Positions 1 through 5,264 of a stretch of DNA of 5,264 nucleotides are shown piece by piece. The translations under genes and the position numbers were made by a program. The stretch is taken from positions 1-5,264 of the forward strand of contig DASZUI010000101.1 in assembly GCA_035547675.1 (NCBI GenBank). The letters are read 5' to 3'. Every line of letters begins with the position of its first letter. Position 1 is the stretch's first letter. The notes below the pieces were generated by a model. That model made no database searches and was not told where the DNA came from. It saw only the letters and a program-made list of their open reading frames with translations. Origin of the DNA: DASZTU01 sp035547675. Its GTDB lineage: Bacteria > Pseudomonadota > Alphaproteobacteria > Rhizobiales > Devosiaceae.

Positions 1-1
1 C

Positions 2-1084
2 AAGGGCGGCTCGGTCTATGCCGCGGGGGGCGGCGGCTGGGCCGATCATGGCCGGATGCTCGGCTATGCGGCGACCAGCATCGGCAGGCCGGAACTGGTC
101 GATATCGAGGAGCTGCGGGCCAAGGACTGGGTCGCGACCGCCGCAGCGATCGGCGCGCCGGCCTCGACCACCGCCTGGGAGATGCAGGGCCGCGACTACA
201 TCAAGGCGGTGGAGCTGCTGCAGGAGGCGCTCGGCGAAAAGCTCGCCGGCCTCATCATCGGGCAGAACGGCAAATCCTCGACGCTCAATGGCTGGCTGCC
301 CTCGGCGGTGCTCGGCACCAAGGTGGTGGATGCGGTGGGCGACATGCGCGCGCACCCGACCGGCGACATGGGCTCGATCGGCATGGCGGGCAGCCCCGAG
401 CAGATGATCCAGACGGCGGTCGGCGGCAACCGGGCCGAAAACCGTTATATCGAGCTCGTGGTGCGCGGCGCGACGGCGAAAATCTCGCCGATTCTTCGGA
501 CGGCCGCGGATATGTCGGGCGGCTTCATCGCCTCGGCGCGCAATCCGCTGCCGGCCGAATATGTGCGCAAGAACGCGGCGCTGGGCGGCATCAGCCTGGC
601 GCTGAAGCTCGGCGAGGCCATTATCGCGGCCGAGGCCAAGGGCGGCTCGGCGGTGATCAATGCGATCGTCAAGACCACCGGCGGCGGCATCCTGGCCAAA
701 GGCACCGTGGCGCAGAAGGACCTGGTCTATACCAGGGAAGCGTTCGACATCGGCCGGATCGTCATCGGCGAGGGCGACAAGGCGATCACCATCCACACCA
801 TGAACGAATATATGGCGATCGACGATGCCGGCGGCACGCGGCTCGCGACCTTCCCCGACATCATCACCACACTCGACGCCGCCGGGACGCCGCTCTCGGC
901 CGGCCAGATCCGCGAGGGCATGTATATCTTCGTGCTGCATGTGCCCAAGACGGCGATCCCGCTCGCCTCGAGCGTGCTGGACCCGGCCGTCTATCCCCCC
1001 GTCGAGAAGGCGCTCGGGATCGATCTTGCGAGCTACGCGCTGGCCGGGGCCGAGGGCAAGGGGAAGAAGAAGCACAAGGACTAG
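2..1084 (+). CDS. DUF917 / S-methyl-thiohydantoin desulfurase-like protein, 5' end outside window
   Basis: This reading frame is open from the first bases and ends at TAG (1082-1084), giving 360 visible residues. The first in-window ATG (position 56) lies after conserved sequence, so the true start is upstream and probably only some 5-20 residues are missing. Visible landmarks, numbered from the codon at position 2, are the AAGGGGWADHG glycine loop (residues 7-17), GQNGKSSTLNGW (about 87-98) and VVDAVGDMRAHPTGDMGS (about 108-125). The C-terminal half is beta-rich with repeated glycines (TTGGGILAKGTV). This layout and length fit the DUF917 family (S-Me-THD N and C domains). Members often sit near hydantoinase-type or nucleobase-transport genes, but their reaction is poorly defined, so no substrate is assigned. 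No signal peptide or membrane segment is visible, so it is likely cytosolic. The tail (KGKKKHKD) is unusually lysine-rich. The family call comes from recognition of conserved blocks, not a search. Confidence 0.85.
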   Translation, partial: KGGSVYAAGGGGWADHGRMLGYAATSIGRPELVDIEELRAKDWVATAAAIGAPASTTAWEMQGRDYIKAVELLQEALGEKLAGLIIGQNGKSSTLNGWLPSAVLGTKVVDAVGDMRAHPTGDMGSIGMAGSPEQMIQTAVGGNRAENRYIELVVRGATAKISPILRTAADMSGGFIASARNPLPAEYVRKNAALGGISLALKLGEAIIAAEAKGGSAVINAIVKTTGGGILAKGTVAQKDLVYTREAFDIGRIVIGEGDKAITIHTMNEYMAIDDAGGTRLATFPDIITTLDAAGTPLSAGQIREGMYIFVLHVPKTAIPLASSVLDPAVYPPVEKALGIDLASYALAGAEGKGKKKHKD

Positions 1085-1103
1085 CCGCAACGCGGCCGGG
1101 AAC

Positions 1104-1122
1104 GGCACCGGCCCGAGGTGCC
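1104..1122 (+). terminator. Weak hairpin after the DUF917 gene, possible terminator
   Basis: GGCACC (1104-1109) and GGTGCC (1117-1122) form a perfect 6-bp stem with a 7-nt loop, 20 bp after the TAG stop. No T-run follows, so it is not a canonical intrinsic terminator. It could be a transcript 3'-end stabiliser or chance in GC-rich DNA. Confidence 0.25.
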
Positions 1123-1138
1123 ACATACGCGCGAATAC

Positions 1139-1146
1139 CTACGTAG
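1139..1146. promoter_or_regulatory. CTACGTAG palindrome, possible operator
   Basis: This is a perfect 8-bp palindrome immediately upstream of the candidate -35 box at 1147. Its centre lies about 40 bp before the predicted transcription start (about 1182), where an activator contacting RNA polymerase would bind. A second small dyad, AGTC-n5-GACT (1145-1157), adjoins it. Binding by a regulator is inference. An 8-bp palindrome alone can occur by chance, and no specific regulator is assigned. Confidence 0.25.
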
Positions 1147-1175
1147 TCGACCGGACTGGCCTAAGGGAAAATACT
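1147..1175 (+). promoter_or_regulatory. Candidate sigma-70-type promoter for the pseudo-HNH gene
   Basis: TCGACC (1147-1152, 4 of 6 matches to TTGACA) and AATACT (1170-1175, 4 of 6 matches to TATAAT) are separated by exactly 17 bp. The -10 side lies in the only AT-richer patch of the 124-bp gap (1162-1181). Transcription would start near 1182 and leave a leader of about 27 nt before the ATG at 1209. The boxes are imperfect, as is usual in high-GC alphaproteobacteria. Confidence 0.3.
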
Positions 1176-1208
1176 TGATAGAAGGCCCCGGGGTCAGGGG
1201 GCGAGGTC

Positions 1209-1967
1209 ATGGCGCGGCTGGCGTTTGCGATAGAGGGCTCGATCGACATCTGGGAGCTTCGGTACGGCTATAGCGTCGAGGCGGCCATCGCGCAGGCCAT
1301 GTATCCGTTTATCGGCCAGACGGTGCTCATTTATCGGATCGCCGAGATGCAGGGCGGCTATTTCGGGCTGGCGCGGCTCTTGTCGATCACAGCGCTCAGG
1401 GGCAGCGACCGGCCGATCGTGGTGTTCGAAGACGTCGAGATGTTTTCCGCCCCGCCCGACTACCCTTTCGGCGTGACGACGCTCAGCCGCGTGCAATTGC
1501 TCGACGACGACGAGTTCGACGCCATCAGGCGGAACGGCGGCCCGGTGCCGCTTGCGCCGGGGCTCGCCGAGCAGCGCGGCCAACCCTTCATCTTCGAGCG
1601 GCCCGACCTCGACGCCACCGCCTTCATGGCGAGGGCCCGGCAGGCGGCGCGCGGCATCTGCGCCTTGACCGGGGAAGCTGCCGGAGAGGCGCTGGAGGTG
1701 GAATTCATCTGGCCCAAGGGGCTCGGGGCAGGACTCGAGGCCGACAATGTGCTGCTCCTGTCACCTTCGGCCGTCCAGGCCTTTCATCTGGGGCATTTTT
1801 CGGCGCGCGACGATCTTTCCATCCTGGTGGATGTCGCGGCTCTCGACAGGGACCTGCTGGTGCGGATCAATCCCACCGGCCGGCTGATTGTGCCGGACGA
1901 CCCGGCATTTTCTCCGGCAGCGGAGAACCTGGCCTATCACCGGCGTTTCCGCTTCCGATCAGGCTGA
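1209..1967 (+). CDS. HNH-endonuclease-like protein with degenerate active site (putative PUA-like N-domain)
   Basis: This encodes 252 residues. The ATG follows AGGGGG (1196-1201) with a 7-nt spacer, a reasonable ribosome site. No signal peptide or membrane segment is seen. Residues about 1-108 (PFIGQTVLIYR ... GGYFGLARLLSI ... RPIVVFEDVEMFS ... VQLLDDDEFDAI) resemble the PUA-like front of alphaproteobacterial HNH proteins, where the pattern is VGDWVIFYE ... GYFGVQRV ... AVRRLSEDEFAAI. Residues about 140-252 follow their HNH_2-type end: CALTG (151-155), EVEFIWP (163-169), a retained Asn (N180) in ADNVLLLS, F192 and G195, then NPTGRLIVPDDP and YHRRFRF. The family's first His (in 'EAAHI') is F166 here and the second (in 'HWxFD') is V189, so metal-dependent cleavage is unlikely. 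At 252 residues it is somewhat shorter than the usual 290-300. The frame is intact, suggesting a maintained non-catalytic role such as nucleic-acid binding; that is inference. The family link comes from recalled sequence patterns. Confidence 0.62.
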   Translation: MARLAFAIEGSIDIWELRYGYSVEAAIAQAMYPFIGQTVLIYRIAEMQGGYFGLARLLSITALRGSDRPIVVFEDVEMFSAPPDYPFGVTTLSRVQLLDDDEFDAIRRNGGPVPLAPGLAEQRGQPFIFERPDLDATAFMARARQAARGICALTGEAAGEALEVEFIWPKGLGAGLEADNVLLLSPSAVQAFHLGHFSARDDLSILVDVAALDRDLLVRINPTGRLIVPDDPAFSPAAENLAYHRRFRFRSG

Positions 1968-2702
1968 GCGGCGGCGGGCGACGAGGCGGCGTTCGAGGGC
2001 CGAGAGCGCGTCATAGATCAGCACGGCAAGCACCGCGACGACGAGCCCGCCCTGCAGCACCCAGGCGGTGTTGTCGGTGGTGAGGCCGGCGATGATCACT
2101 TCGCCCAGGGTGTGGGCGGCGACGGTCGAGCCGATCGTGGCCGTCGCAACCGAGACCACCACCGAGAGCCTGATGCCGGCCAGAATCACCGGCAGGGCCA
2201 GCGGCAGCTCGATCCGCATGAGGCGCTGGCGCCCGGTCATGCCGGTGCCGAGCGCTGCCTCGACGACATCGGGCGGCAGCGTCGTGAGGCCGGTCAGCGC
2301 ATTCTCGAAGATCGGCAGCAGGCCATAAAGGAAGAGCGCAACCAGGGTCGGCGCGCTGCCGAAGCCGAGCAGCGGCACGGCGATGGCGAGCACGGCGACG
2401 GGCGGAAAGGTCTGGCCGATATTGGCGATGGAGCGGGAGAGCGGCAGGAAATCGCGGCCGGCGGGCCGGGTCACGAGGATGGCGAGGCCAACCGCGACGA
2501 TGGCCGCCGCGAGGGTCGCGGCGGCGACGATGCCGAGATGGTTGAGCGTAAGATAAAGCAGGTTTGCCTGGGTATAGATCGGCGGCTGGCCATATTTGGT
2601 GAGCGGCTGCAGCGCGCCGGCGAAGCGTTCCGGCGCCGCCACGAAAGCAATGAGCAGCAGCAGCACAAGGAGCCGGACGATTGCCGGCAGGAAGCGGCTC
2701 AC
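1959..2702 (-). CDS. yehW: Glycine betaine/osmoprotectant ABC importer, small permease (YehW-like)
   Basis: This 247-residue inner-membrane subunit is the second permease of a YehZYXW/OsmU-type importer for glycine betaine or similar compounds. One N-terminal membrane segment (about 8-22) is followed by the core helices (about 54-78, 100-135, 165-190, 215-232). The block VTRPAGRDFLPL...GQTFPPVAVLAIAVPLLGFG (about 77-115) closely matches enterobacterial YehW. The cytoplasmic coupling (EAA) loop is EAALGTG (148-154) followed by IELPLALP. The length matches YehW (about 243). The start is GTG at 2702-2700, preceded by a strong GGGGAGG site (2714-2708) with a 5-nt spacer. That GTG overlaps the TGA of the ATPase gene by 4 bases (GTGA), so translational coupling is likely. 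Its stop (1961-1959) lies inside the last codons of the convergent pseudo-HNH gene. The substrate is inferred from the family. Confidence 0.92.
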   Translation of the reverse strand: MSRFLPAIVRLLVLLLLIAFVAAPERFAGALQPLTKYGQPPIYTQANLLYLTLNHLGIVAAATLAAAIVAVGLAILVTRPAGRDFLPLSRSIANIGQTFPPVAVLAIAVPLLGFGSAPTLVALFLYGLLPIFENALTGLTTLPPDVVEAALGTGMTGRQRLMRIELPLALPVILAGIRLSVVVSVATATIGSTVAAHTLGEVIIAGLTTDNTAWVLQGGLVVAVLAVLIYDALSALERRLVARRRSA

Positions 2703-3637
2703 GCCGGCCTCCCCGCCCGCTGTTCCAAATCGTAGCGGCTGACCACGCCGACGACCTTTCCGCTCTCATTGGCGACCGGCAGGATGGAGCGCCGCGACCA
2801 GAGGCACTCGGCATAGGCGTCGCGCAGGCTCATCGACATGGGAATGGGCGCGCCCGAGGCGGCGCCGGGCCGGCAGATCTCCCCCACAGTGGTCAGCGAC
2901 AGCAGCCGGAAGGGGCGCTCGCCCTGCCCGATCAATTCGCCCACGAAGGGCGTGGCCGGCTGCGCGATGATCTCGGCGGGCGGGGCGTATTGCAGCACCT
3001 TGCCCTTGTCCATGACGGCGATGCGGGTGCCCAGCCGGATCGCCTCCTCCATGTCGTGGGTGACGAGCACAATGGTGGTCCTGAACTGTTTCTGCAGGGC
3101 GAGCAGGTCCTCCTGCGCCTTGGCCCGGATGATCGGATCGAGCGCGCCGAAGGGCTCGTCCATCAGCAGCACATTGGGGCTGGCGGCAACCGCGCGGGCA
3201 ACGCCCACGCGCTGCTGCTGGCCGCCAGACAATTCCGCTGGCATGCGGTTGCGGAACTGACCGGGATCGAGCTGGAACAGGTTGAGCAATTCGTCCACCC
3301 GCGCCTCGATGCGGGGGCGCGGCCAGTTGAGCAGTTCGGGGACGGTGGCGATGTTCTGCGCGACGGTACGGTGCGGGAAAAGGCCGTGGCCCTGGATGGC
3401 GTAGCCGATGCGGCGGCGCAGTTCGTGCGGGGGCGTGTCGCGGGTGTCGAGGCCGTTGATGCGGATGCGGCCGGCGCTCGGCTCGACCAGCCGGTTGATC
3501 ATGCGCAGCAGCGTGGTCTTGCCGGAGCCCGAGGTGCCGACGACGGCGGCAAGCTCGCCCTCGGCGACCTTGAGGGTCACGTCGTCGACGACGGTCGTGC
3601 CGTCATAGGTCTTGGTGATCTCGTCGATCTCGATCAT
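2699..3637 (-). CDS. yehX: Glycine betaine/osmoprotectant ABC importer, ATPase with C-terminal CBS-like domain (YehX-like)
   Basis: This 312-residue cytoplasmic ATPase powers the importer. All nucleotide-binding motifs are intact: Walker A GTSGSGKT (34-41), Q-loop Gln82 in AIQGHGLFPH, signature LSGGQ (136-140), Walker B VLLMDE (156-161), D-loop GALD (164-167) and switch His194 in VTHDM. The phrase AQNIATVPELLNW (93-105) is typical of the YehX/OsmV/OpuA group. Residues about 245-308 (MSLRDAYAECLWSRRSILPV ... GKVVGVVSRYDL) look like a single CBS-type module. Tandem CBS domains in OpuA relatives sense ionic strength; whether one module does so here is unknown. The ATG at 3637-3635 overlaps the yehY stop by 4 bases (ATGA) and has GGAG (3649-3646) 8 nt upstream. 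Length is close to E. coli YehX (about 308). The substrate is inferred from the family. Confidence 0.93.
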   Translation of the reverse strand: MIEIDEITKTYDGTTVVDDVTLKVAEGELAAVVGTSGSGKTTLLRMINRLVEPSAGRIRINGLDTRDTPPHELRRRIGYAIQGHGLFPHRTVAQNIATVPELLNWPRPRIEARVDELLNLFQLDPGQFRNRMPAELSGGQQQRVGVARAVAASPNVLLMDEPFGALDPIIRAKAQEDLLALQKQFRTTIVLVTHDMEEAIRLGTRIAVMDKGKVLQYAPPAEIIAQPATPFVGELIGQGERPFRLLSLTTVGEICRPGAASGAPIPMSMSLRDAYAECLWSRRSILPVANESGKVVGVVSRYDLEQRAGRPA

Positions 3638-4848
3638 GCGGATTGCTCCGAACCACCGGCGCGGCTCCCCCGCACGCTCGTCATTTCCACAAAGGCGTCG
3701 AGCACGATGGCCGCCGCGAAGGCGAGCAGTACCGTCGGCACCGCCCCGAGCAGGACCAGATCGAGCGCGGTCTGCCCGATGCCCTGGAAGACGAAGACGC
3801 CGAAGCCGCCGCCGCCGATCAGGGCGGCCACGGTGGCGAGCCCGATATTCTGCACCAGCACGATGCGAATGCCGGTAAGGATCACCGGGAATGCGAGCGG
3901 CAATTGCACCCGGAACAGGCGCTGGCGATCGGTCATGCCCATGCCGCGCGCCGCGTCATCCGCCGCGGCCGGCACGCCAGCGAGGCCGACCACGGTGTTG
4001 GCGACCACGGGGAGCAGCGAATAGATGAAGAGCGCCAGGATGGCCGGGGCGAAGCCGATGCCGGATATGCCGATGGCGGCGGCGCCCGGGACGGTGGCGG
4101 CGACCCAGGCGAGCGGCGCGATCAAGAGACCGAACAGCGCAATCGAGGGAATGGTCTGCACGGCATTGAGGACGTTGAGCACGATCGCCCGGAGATGCCG
4201 GTGGCGGAAGGCAAGGATGCCGAGGGGAATGCCGACGACGGCCGCAGCGACGAGGGAGCCGAAAGCGAGCGTCACATGGGTCAGCGCCTCGCGCCAGAAG
4301 GCGTCGGCCCGGACGAAATATTCCTTGAGGATGGAAAGGCCGTTGAGATCGCCGCTCAGCAGCAGCAGCCCCAGGGCGAGGGCGGCCAGCACCAGCATGC
4401 CGATGCGGACCAGCGGACCGAGCCGCAGCCTTGTCAGCGCATCCGCAATGGCGAGCAGATAGGCGAAGGCAAGGAGCCAGAAGCCGGCGGCGGGCGAGAC
4501 ACGGGCCAGGGTGTTGCCGGGCGGCGTCAGGAAGGCCGCGGTCTGGCCGATCAGGACCAGCAGCGCAATGAGCGCCAGCAGGCTGACGGCGAGGCGCCAG
4601 AACACCGCCGTTCGATAGAACAGTACCGGCAGGGAGACGCCGATCACCACGCAAAGCAGCGCGGCCTCGGCAGGCGGCAGCGCATCGAAAACATTGCGGC
4701 CCTGCCCCTGGACAATGCGGTTGGCCTTGAAGGTGGCGAACGGCAGGAACACCCAGGCGGCGGCCGTTATGGCGGCGATCAATACGCCGAGGCGATCGAC
4801 CGCGGCACGGCGGCGGAGGGCAGCGGAGCTGGCGAGCGACGCGGTCAA
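3634..4848 (-). CDS. yehY: Glycine betaine/osmoprotectant ABC importer, large permease (YehY-like)
   Basis: This 404-residue membrane protein is the first gene of the yehYXW unit. Like YehY (about 385 residues), it has an N-terminal extension of about five membrane segments (roughly 21-38, 62-78, 83-102, 120-137, 147-165) before the standard permease core (about 187-390). Matching blocks are ANRIVQGQGR (42-51), SGDLNGLSILKEY (165-177), NAVQTIPSIALFGLLIAPLA (228-247) and LVLLGAVP (364-371). The coupling loop is DAARGMG (298-304) followed by VQLPLAFP, with Asp for the usual Glu. The start is taken as TTG (4848-4846). An in-frame TGA lies only four codons upstream (4863-4861), so nothing longer is possible, and the next possible start (TTG at 4782) lacks a ribosome site and would clip the first helix. 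GAGGGGG, provided by the neighbouring repeat, sits 7 nt before the TTG. Identity as permease is firm; the exact start is less certain. Confidence 0.9.
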   Translation of the reverse strand: MTASLASSAALRRRAAVDRLGVLIAAITAAAWVFLPFATFKANRIVQGQGRNVFDALPPAEAALLCVVIGVSLPVLFYRTAVFWRLAVSLLALIALLVLIGQTAAFLTPPGNTLARVSPAAGFWLLAFAYLLAIADALTRLRLGPLVRIGMLVLAALALGLLLLSGDLNGLSILKEYFVRADAFWREALTHVTLAFGSLVAAAVVGIPLGILAFRHRHLRAIVLNVLNAVQTIPSIALFGLLIAPLAWVAATVPGAAAIGISGIGFAPAILALFIYSLLPVVANTVVGLAGVPAAADDAARGMGMTDRQRLFRVQLPLAFPVILTGIRIVLVQNIGLATVAALIGGGGFGVFVFQGIGQTALDLVLLGAVPTVLLAFAAAIVLDAFVEMTSVRGSRAGGSEQSA

Positions 4849-4851
4849 GAG

Positions 4852-4983
4852 AAGGCCCCCTCACCCGGTCCTGCGGACCGACCTCTCCCCCGAGGGAGAG
4901 GTGAAAGAGGTGCCGACCTGTCCGCCGCCTCGCCTCTCCCTCTGGGGGAGAGGTCGGCGCGGAGCGCCGGGTGAGGGGGCCTT
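4852..4983. repeat. REP-like palindromic element 1 (head-to-head pair)
   Basis: The outer arms are a perfect 17-bp inverted repeat (4852-4868 with 4967-4983; AAGGCCCCCTCACCCGG on the left). Inside are two mirrored half-units. The left has hairpins GGTCC-n3-GGACC (4867-4879) and ACCTCTCCC-n4-GGGAGAGGT (4881-4902). The right has CCTCTCCC-n5-GGGAGAGG (4933-4953) and GGCGC-n3-GCGCC (4956-4968). The halves are diverged copies in opposite orientation with about 31 nt between their inner hairpins. The pattern matches abundant intergenic palindromes of Hyphomicrobiales (RIME-like). The element begins 3 nt from the yehY start codon, so it lies in the 5' leader of that gene. Confidence 0.85.
4866..4980 (-). 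promoter_or_regulatory. Repeat-folded leader in front of the yehY start
   Basis: If yehY is transcribed from further right, these bases become RNA capable of forming several GC hairpins and one long outer stem. In that outer stem the GAGGGGG that serves as ribosome site (about 4862-4856) is base-paired to the right arm (about 4973-4979). The fold could therefore hide the ribosome site. This is inference from complementarity alone, with no evidence of switching. Confidence 0.2.
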
Positions 4984-5009
4984 TCCTTATGGAAGATCAA
5001 TCTGTCCAC

Positions 5010-5040
5010 GAAGCCGCCCAACCTTGTCTCCGACGGCTTC
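5010..5040. repeat. Small inverted repeat between the two palindromic elements
   Basis: GAAGCCG (5010-5016) pairs perfectly with CGGCTTC (5034-5040) across a 17-nt loop. No T-run follows on either strand, so terminator function is doubtful. It could be a protein-binding dyad or a transcript hairpin. Confidence 0.35.
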
Positions 5041-5078
5041 AGGATAGGGTGAACGAGGCAGGAGTCCAGCCGGTCCGG

Positions 5079-5096
5079 GCCGACTTCCCCGTCGGC
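5079..5096. repeat. Small hairpin GCCGAC-n6-GTCGGC
   Basis: This is a perfect 6-bp stem with a 6-nt loop (TTCCCC), just left of palindromic element 2. Its core loosely resembles the CTCCCCGAC part of the big repeats, so it may be a decayed half-unit. It could equally be chance in GC-rich sequence. Confidence 0.3.
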
Positions 5097-5117
5097 GTGA
5101 GCCGGCGGGGCGGCGGA

Positions 5118-5240
5118 CCCCCTCACCCCCTGCCGGGACCTCTCCCCGACGGGGAGAGGAATGCTGTGGCACCGCTTTCGCGGCTTCCTCGCCCCATCGG
5201 GGAGAGGTCGCCCGAGCGGAGCGGAGGGCGGGTGAGGGGG
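5118..5240. repeat. REP-like palindromic element 2 (head-to-head pair)
   Basis: The outer arms CCCCCTCACC (5118-5127) and GGTGAGGGGG (5231-5240) are perfect inverses. The left half-unit has a perfect 9-bp hairpin CCTCTCCCC-GAC-GGGGAGAGG (5139-5159). The right half-unit has the same hairpin with one mismatch (CCTCGCCCC-ATC-GGGGAGAGG, 5187-5207). A 27-nt spacer separates them. It has the same architecture as element 1 but diverged sequence, so the two are family members rather than a recent tandem duplication. Confidence 0.85.
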
Positions 5241-5264
5241 CCCAGTGCGCAGCGCCCGCAAGCG

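Larger units (their letters stand above)
4849..5264. other. Gene-free, palindrome-rich region upstream of yehY
   Basis: No credible gene was found in these 416 bp. The region holds two large inverted-repeat elements (4852-4983 and 5118-5240) separated by 134 bp of less structured DNA with two smaller dyads (5010-5040 and 5079-5096). The only AT-richer patch is 4982-5005, and no good promoter facing yehY could be picked out there. Open frames here translate to low-complexity Pro/Arg/Ser/Gly-rich peptides typical of such repeats. The yehYXW promoter is either weak and unrecognised here or lies beyond the right edge. Confidence 0.75.

Noticed and set aside
2011..2814. 267-codon minus-strand frame overlapping yehW
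   Set aside because: It is an out-of-frame shadow of yehW and the end of yehX with Arg/Ala/Pro-rich low-complexity sequence. The true frame carries permease helices and the EAA loop.
2681..4974. Long plus-strand open frames (447 and 443 codons) antisense to the transporter genes
   Set aside because: They are shadows of the minus-strand ABC genes in GC-rich DNA. The products are rich in Ala, Gly, Arg, Asp and His with no family pattern, while the opposite strand has unambiguous transporter motifs.
4852..4983. Possible insertion sequence or MITE with 17-bp terminal inverted repeats
   Set aside because: No transposase is present and no flanking target duplication could be recognised. The internal hairpins fit REP/RIME-type elements better, although a MITE-like origin is not excluded.
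5010..5040. Intrinsic terminator for a gene to the right
   Set aside because: The 7-bp stem with a 17-nt loop has no following T-run on either strand, so it was kept only as a dyad.
4987..5172. 61-codon minus-strand open frame
   Set aside because: It runs across half of repeat element 2 and the spacer. The composition is repeat-derived and nothing suggests a real small protein.
4852..5240. Possible CRISPR array
   Set aside because: The repeated units alternate orientation, differ in sequence, and lack regular spacers or neighbouring cas genes. They are paired palindromes.
4845..5261. 138-codon minus-strand open frame covering the right-end gap
   Set aside because: It is read almost wholly from the palindromic repeats. 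Its product has the PHPALRADLSPRGRGE-type low-complexity sequence that such repeats give when translated, with no domain and no ribosome site.

Overview
The window is GC-rich chromosomal DNA, most likely from an alphaproteobacterium of the Hyphomicrobiales (Rhizobiales, Devosia-like). The support is strong G/C third-position preference, protein flavour, and intergenic palindromes with the 'CCTCTCCCC-n-GGGGAGAGG ... GGTGAGGGGG' pattern common between genes in that order. The genus is inference. No tRNA, rRNA, CRISPR array, insertion sequence or phage gene was seen.

Left part, + strand (1-1967). The window opens inside a DUF917 / S-methyl-thiohydantoin desulfurase-like gene that lacks only its first few codons. 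After a 124-bp gap with a weak promoter candidate and an 8-bp palindrome comes a 252-residue protein. It reads as a relative of the alphaproteobacterial 'PUA-like + HNH' endonucleases, but both histidine positions of the HNH site appear replaced (F166 and V189) while the asparagine (N180) remains. It is therefore probably a catalytically dead pseudo-HNH protein, and it is the most unusual gene here.

Right part, - strand (1959-4848). Three overlapping genes encode a complete membrane and ATPase core of a YehZYXW/OsmU-type glycine betaine (osmoprotectant) ABC importer. The transcription order is yehY (large permease), yehX (ATPase with one CBS-like domain), yehW (small permease). Each junction is a 4-base stop/start overlap (ATGA, then GTGA), so translation is probably coupled. 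The order matches enterobacterial yehZ-yehY-yehX-yehW, but the periplasmic binding protein yehZ/osmF is not next to yehY within the window. The last codons of yehW overlap the last codons of the pseudo-HNH gene tail to tail by 9 bp.

Right end (4849-5264). There are 416 bp without a credible gene, holding two palindromic elements. Each is a head-to-head pair of about 45-55-bp REP-like half-units. The first reaches to within 3 nt of the TTG start of yehY; it carries the nearest in-frame upstream stop and the only Shine-Dalgarno-like sequence for that start. Apart from the pseudo-HNH protein and this repeat-abutted start, the region looks like ordinary chromosome. I did not find a convincing new multi-gene system.
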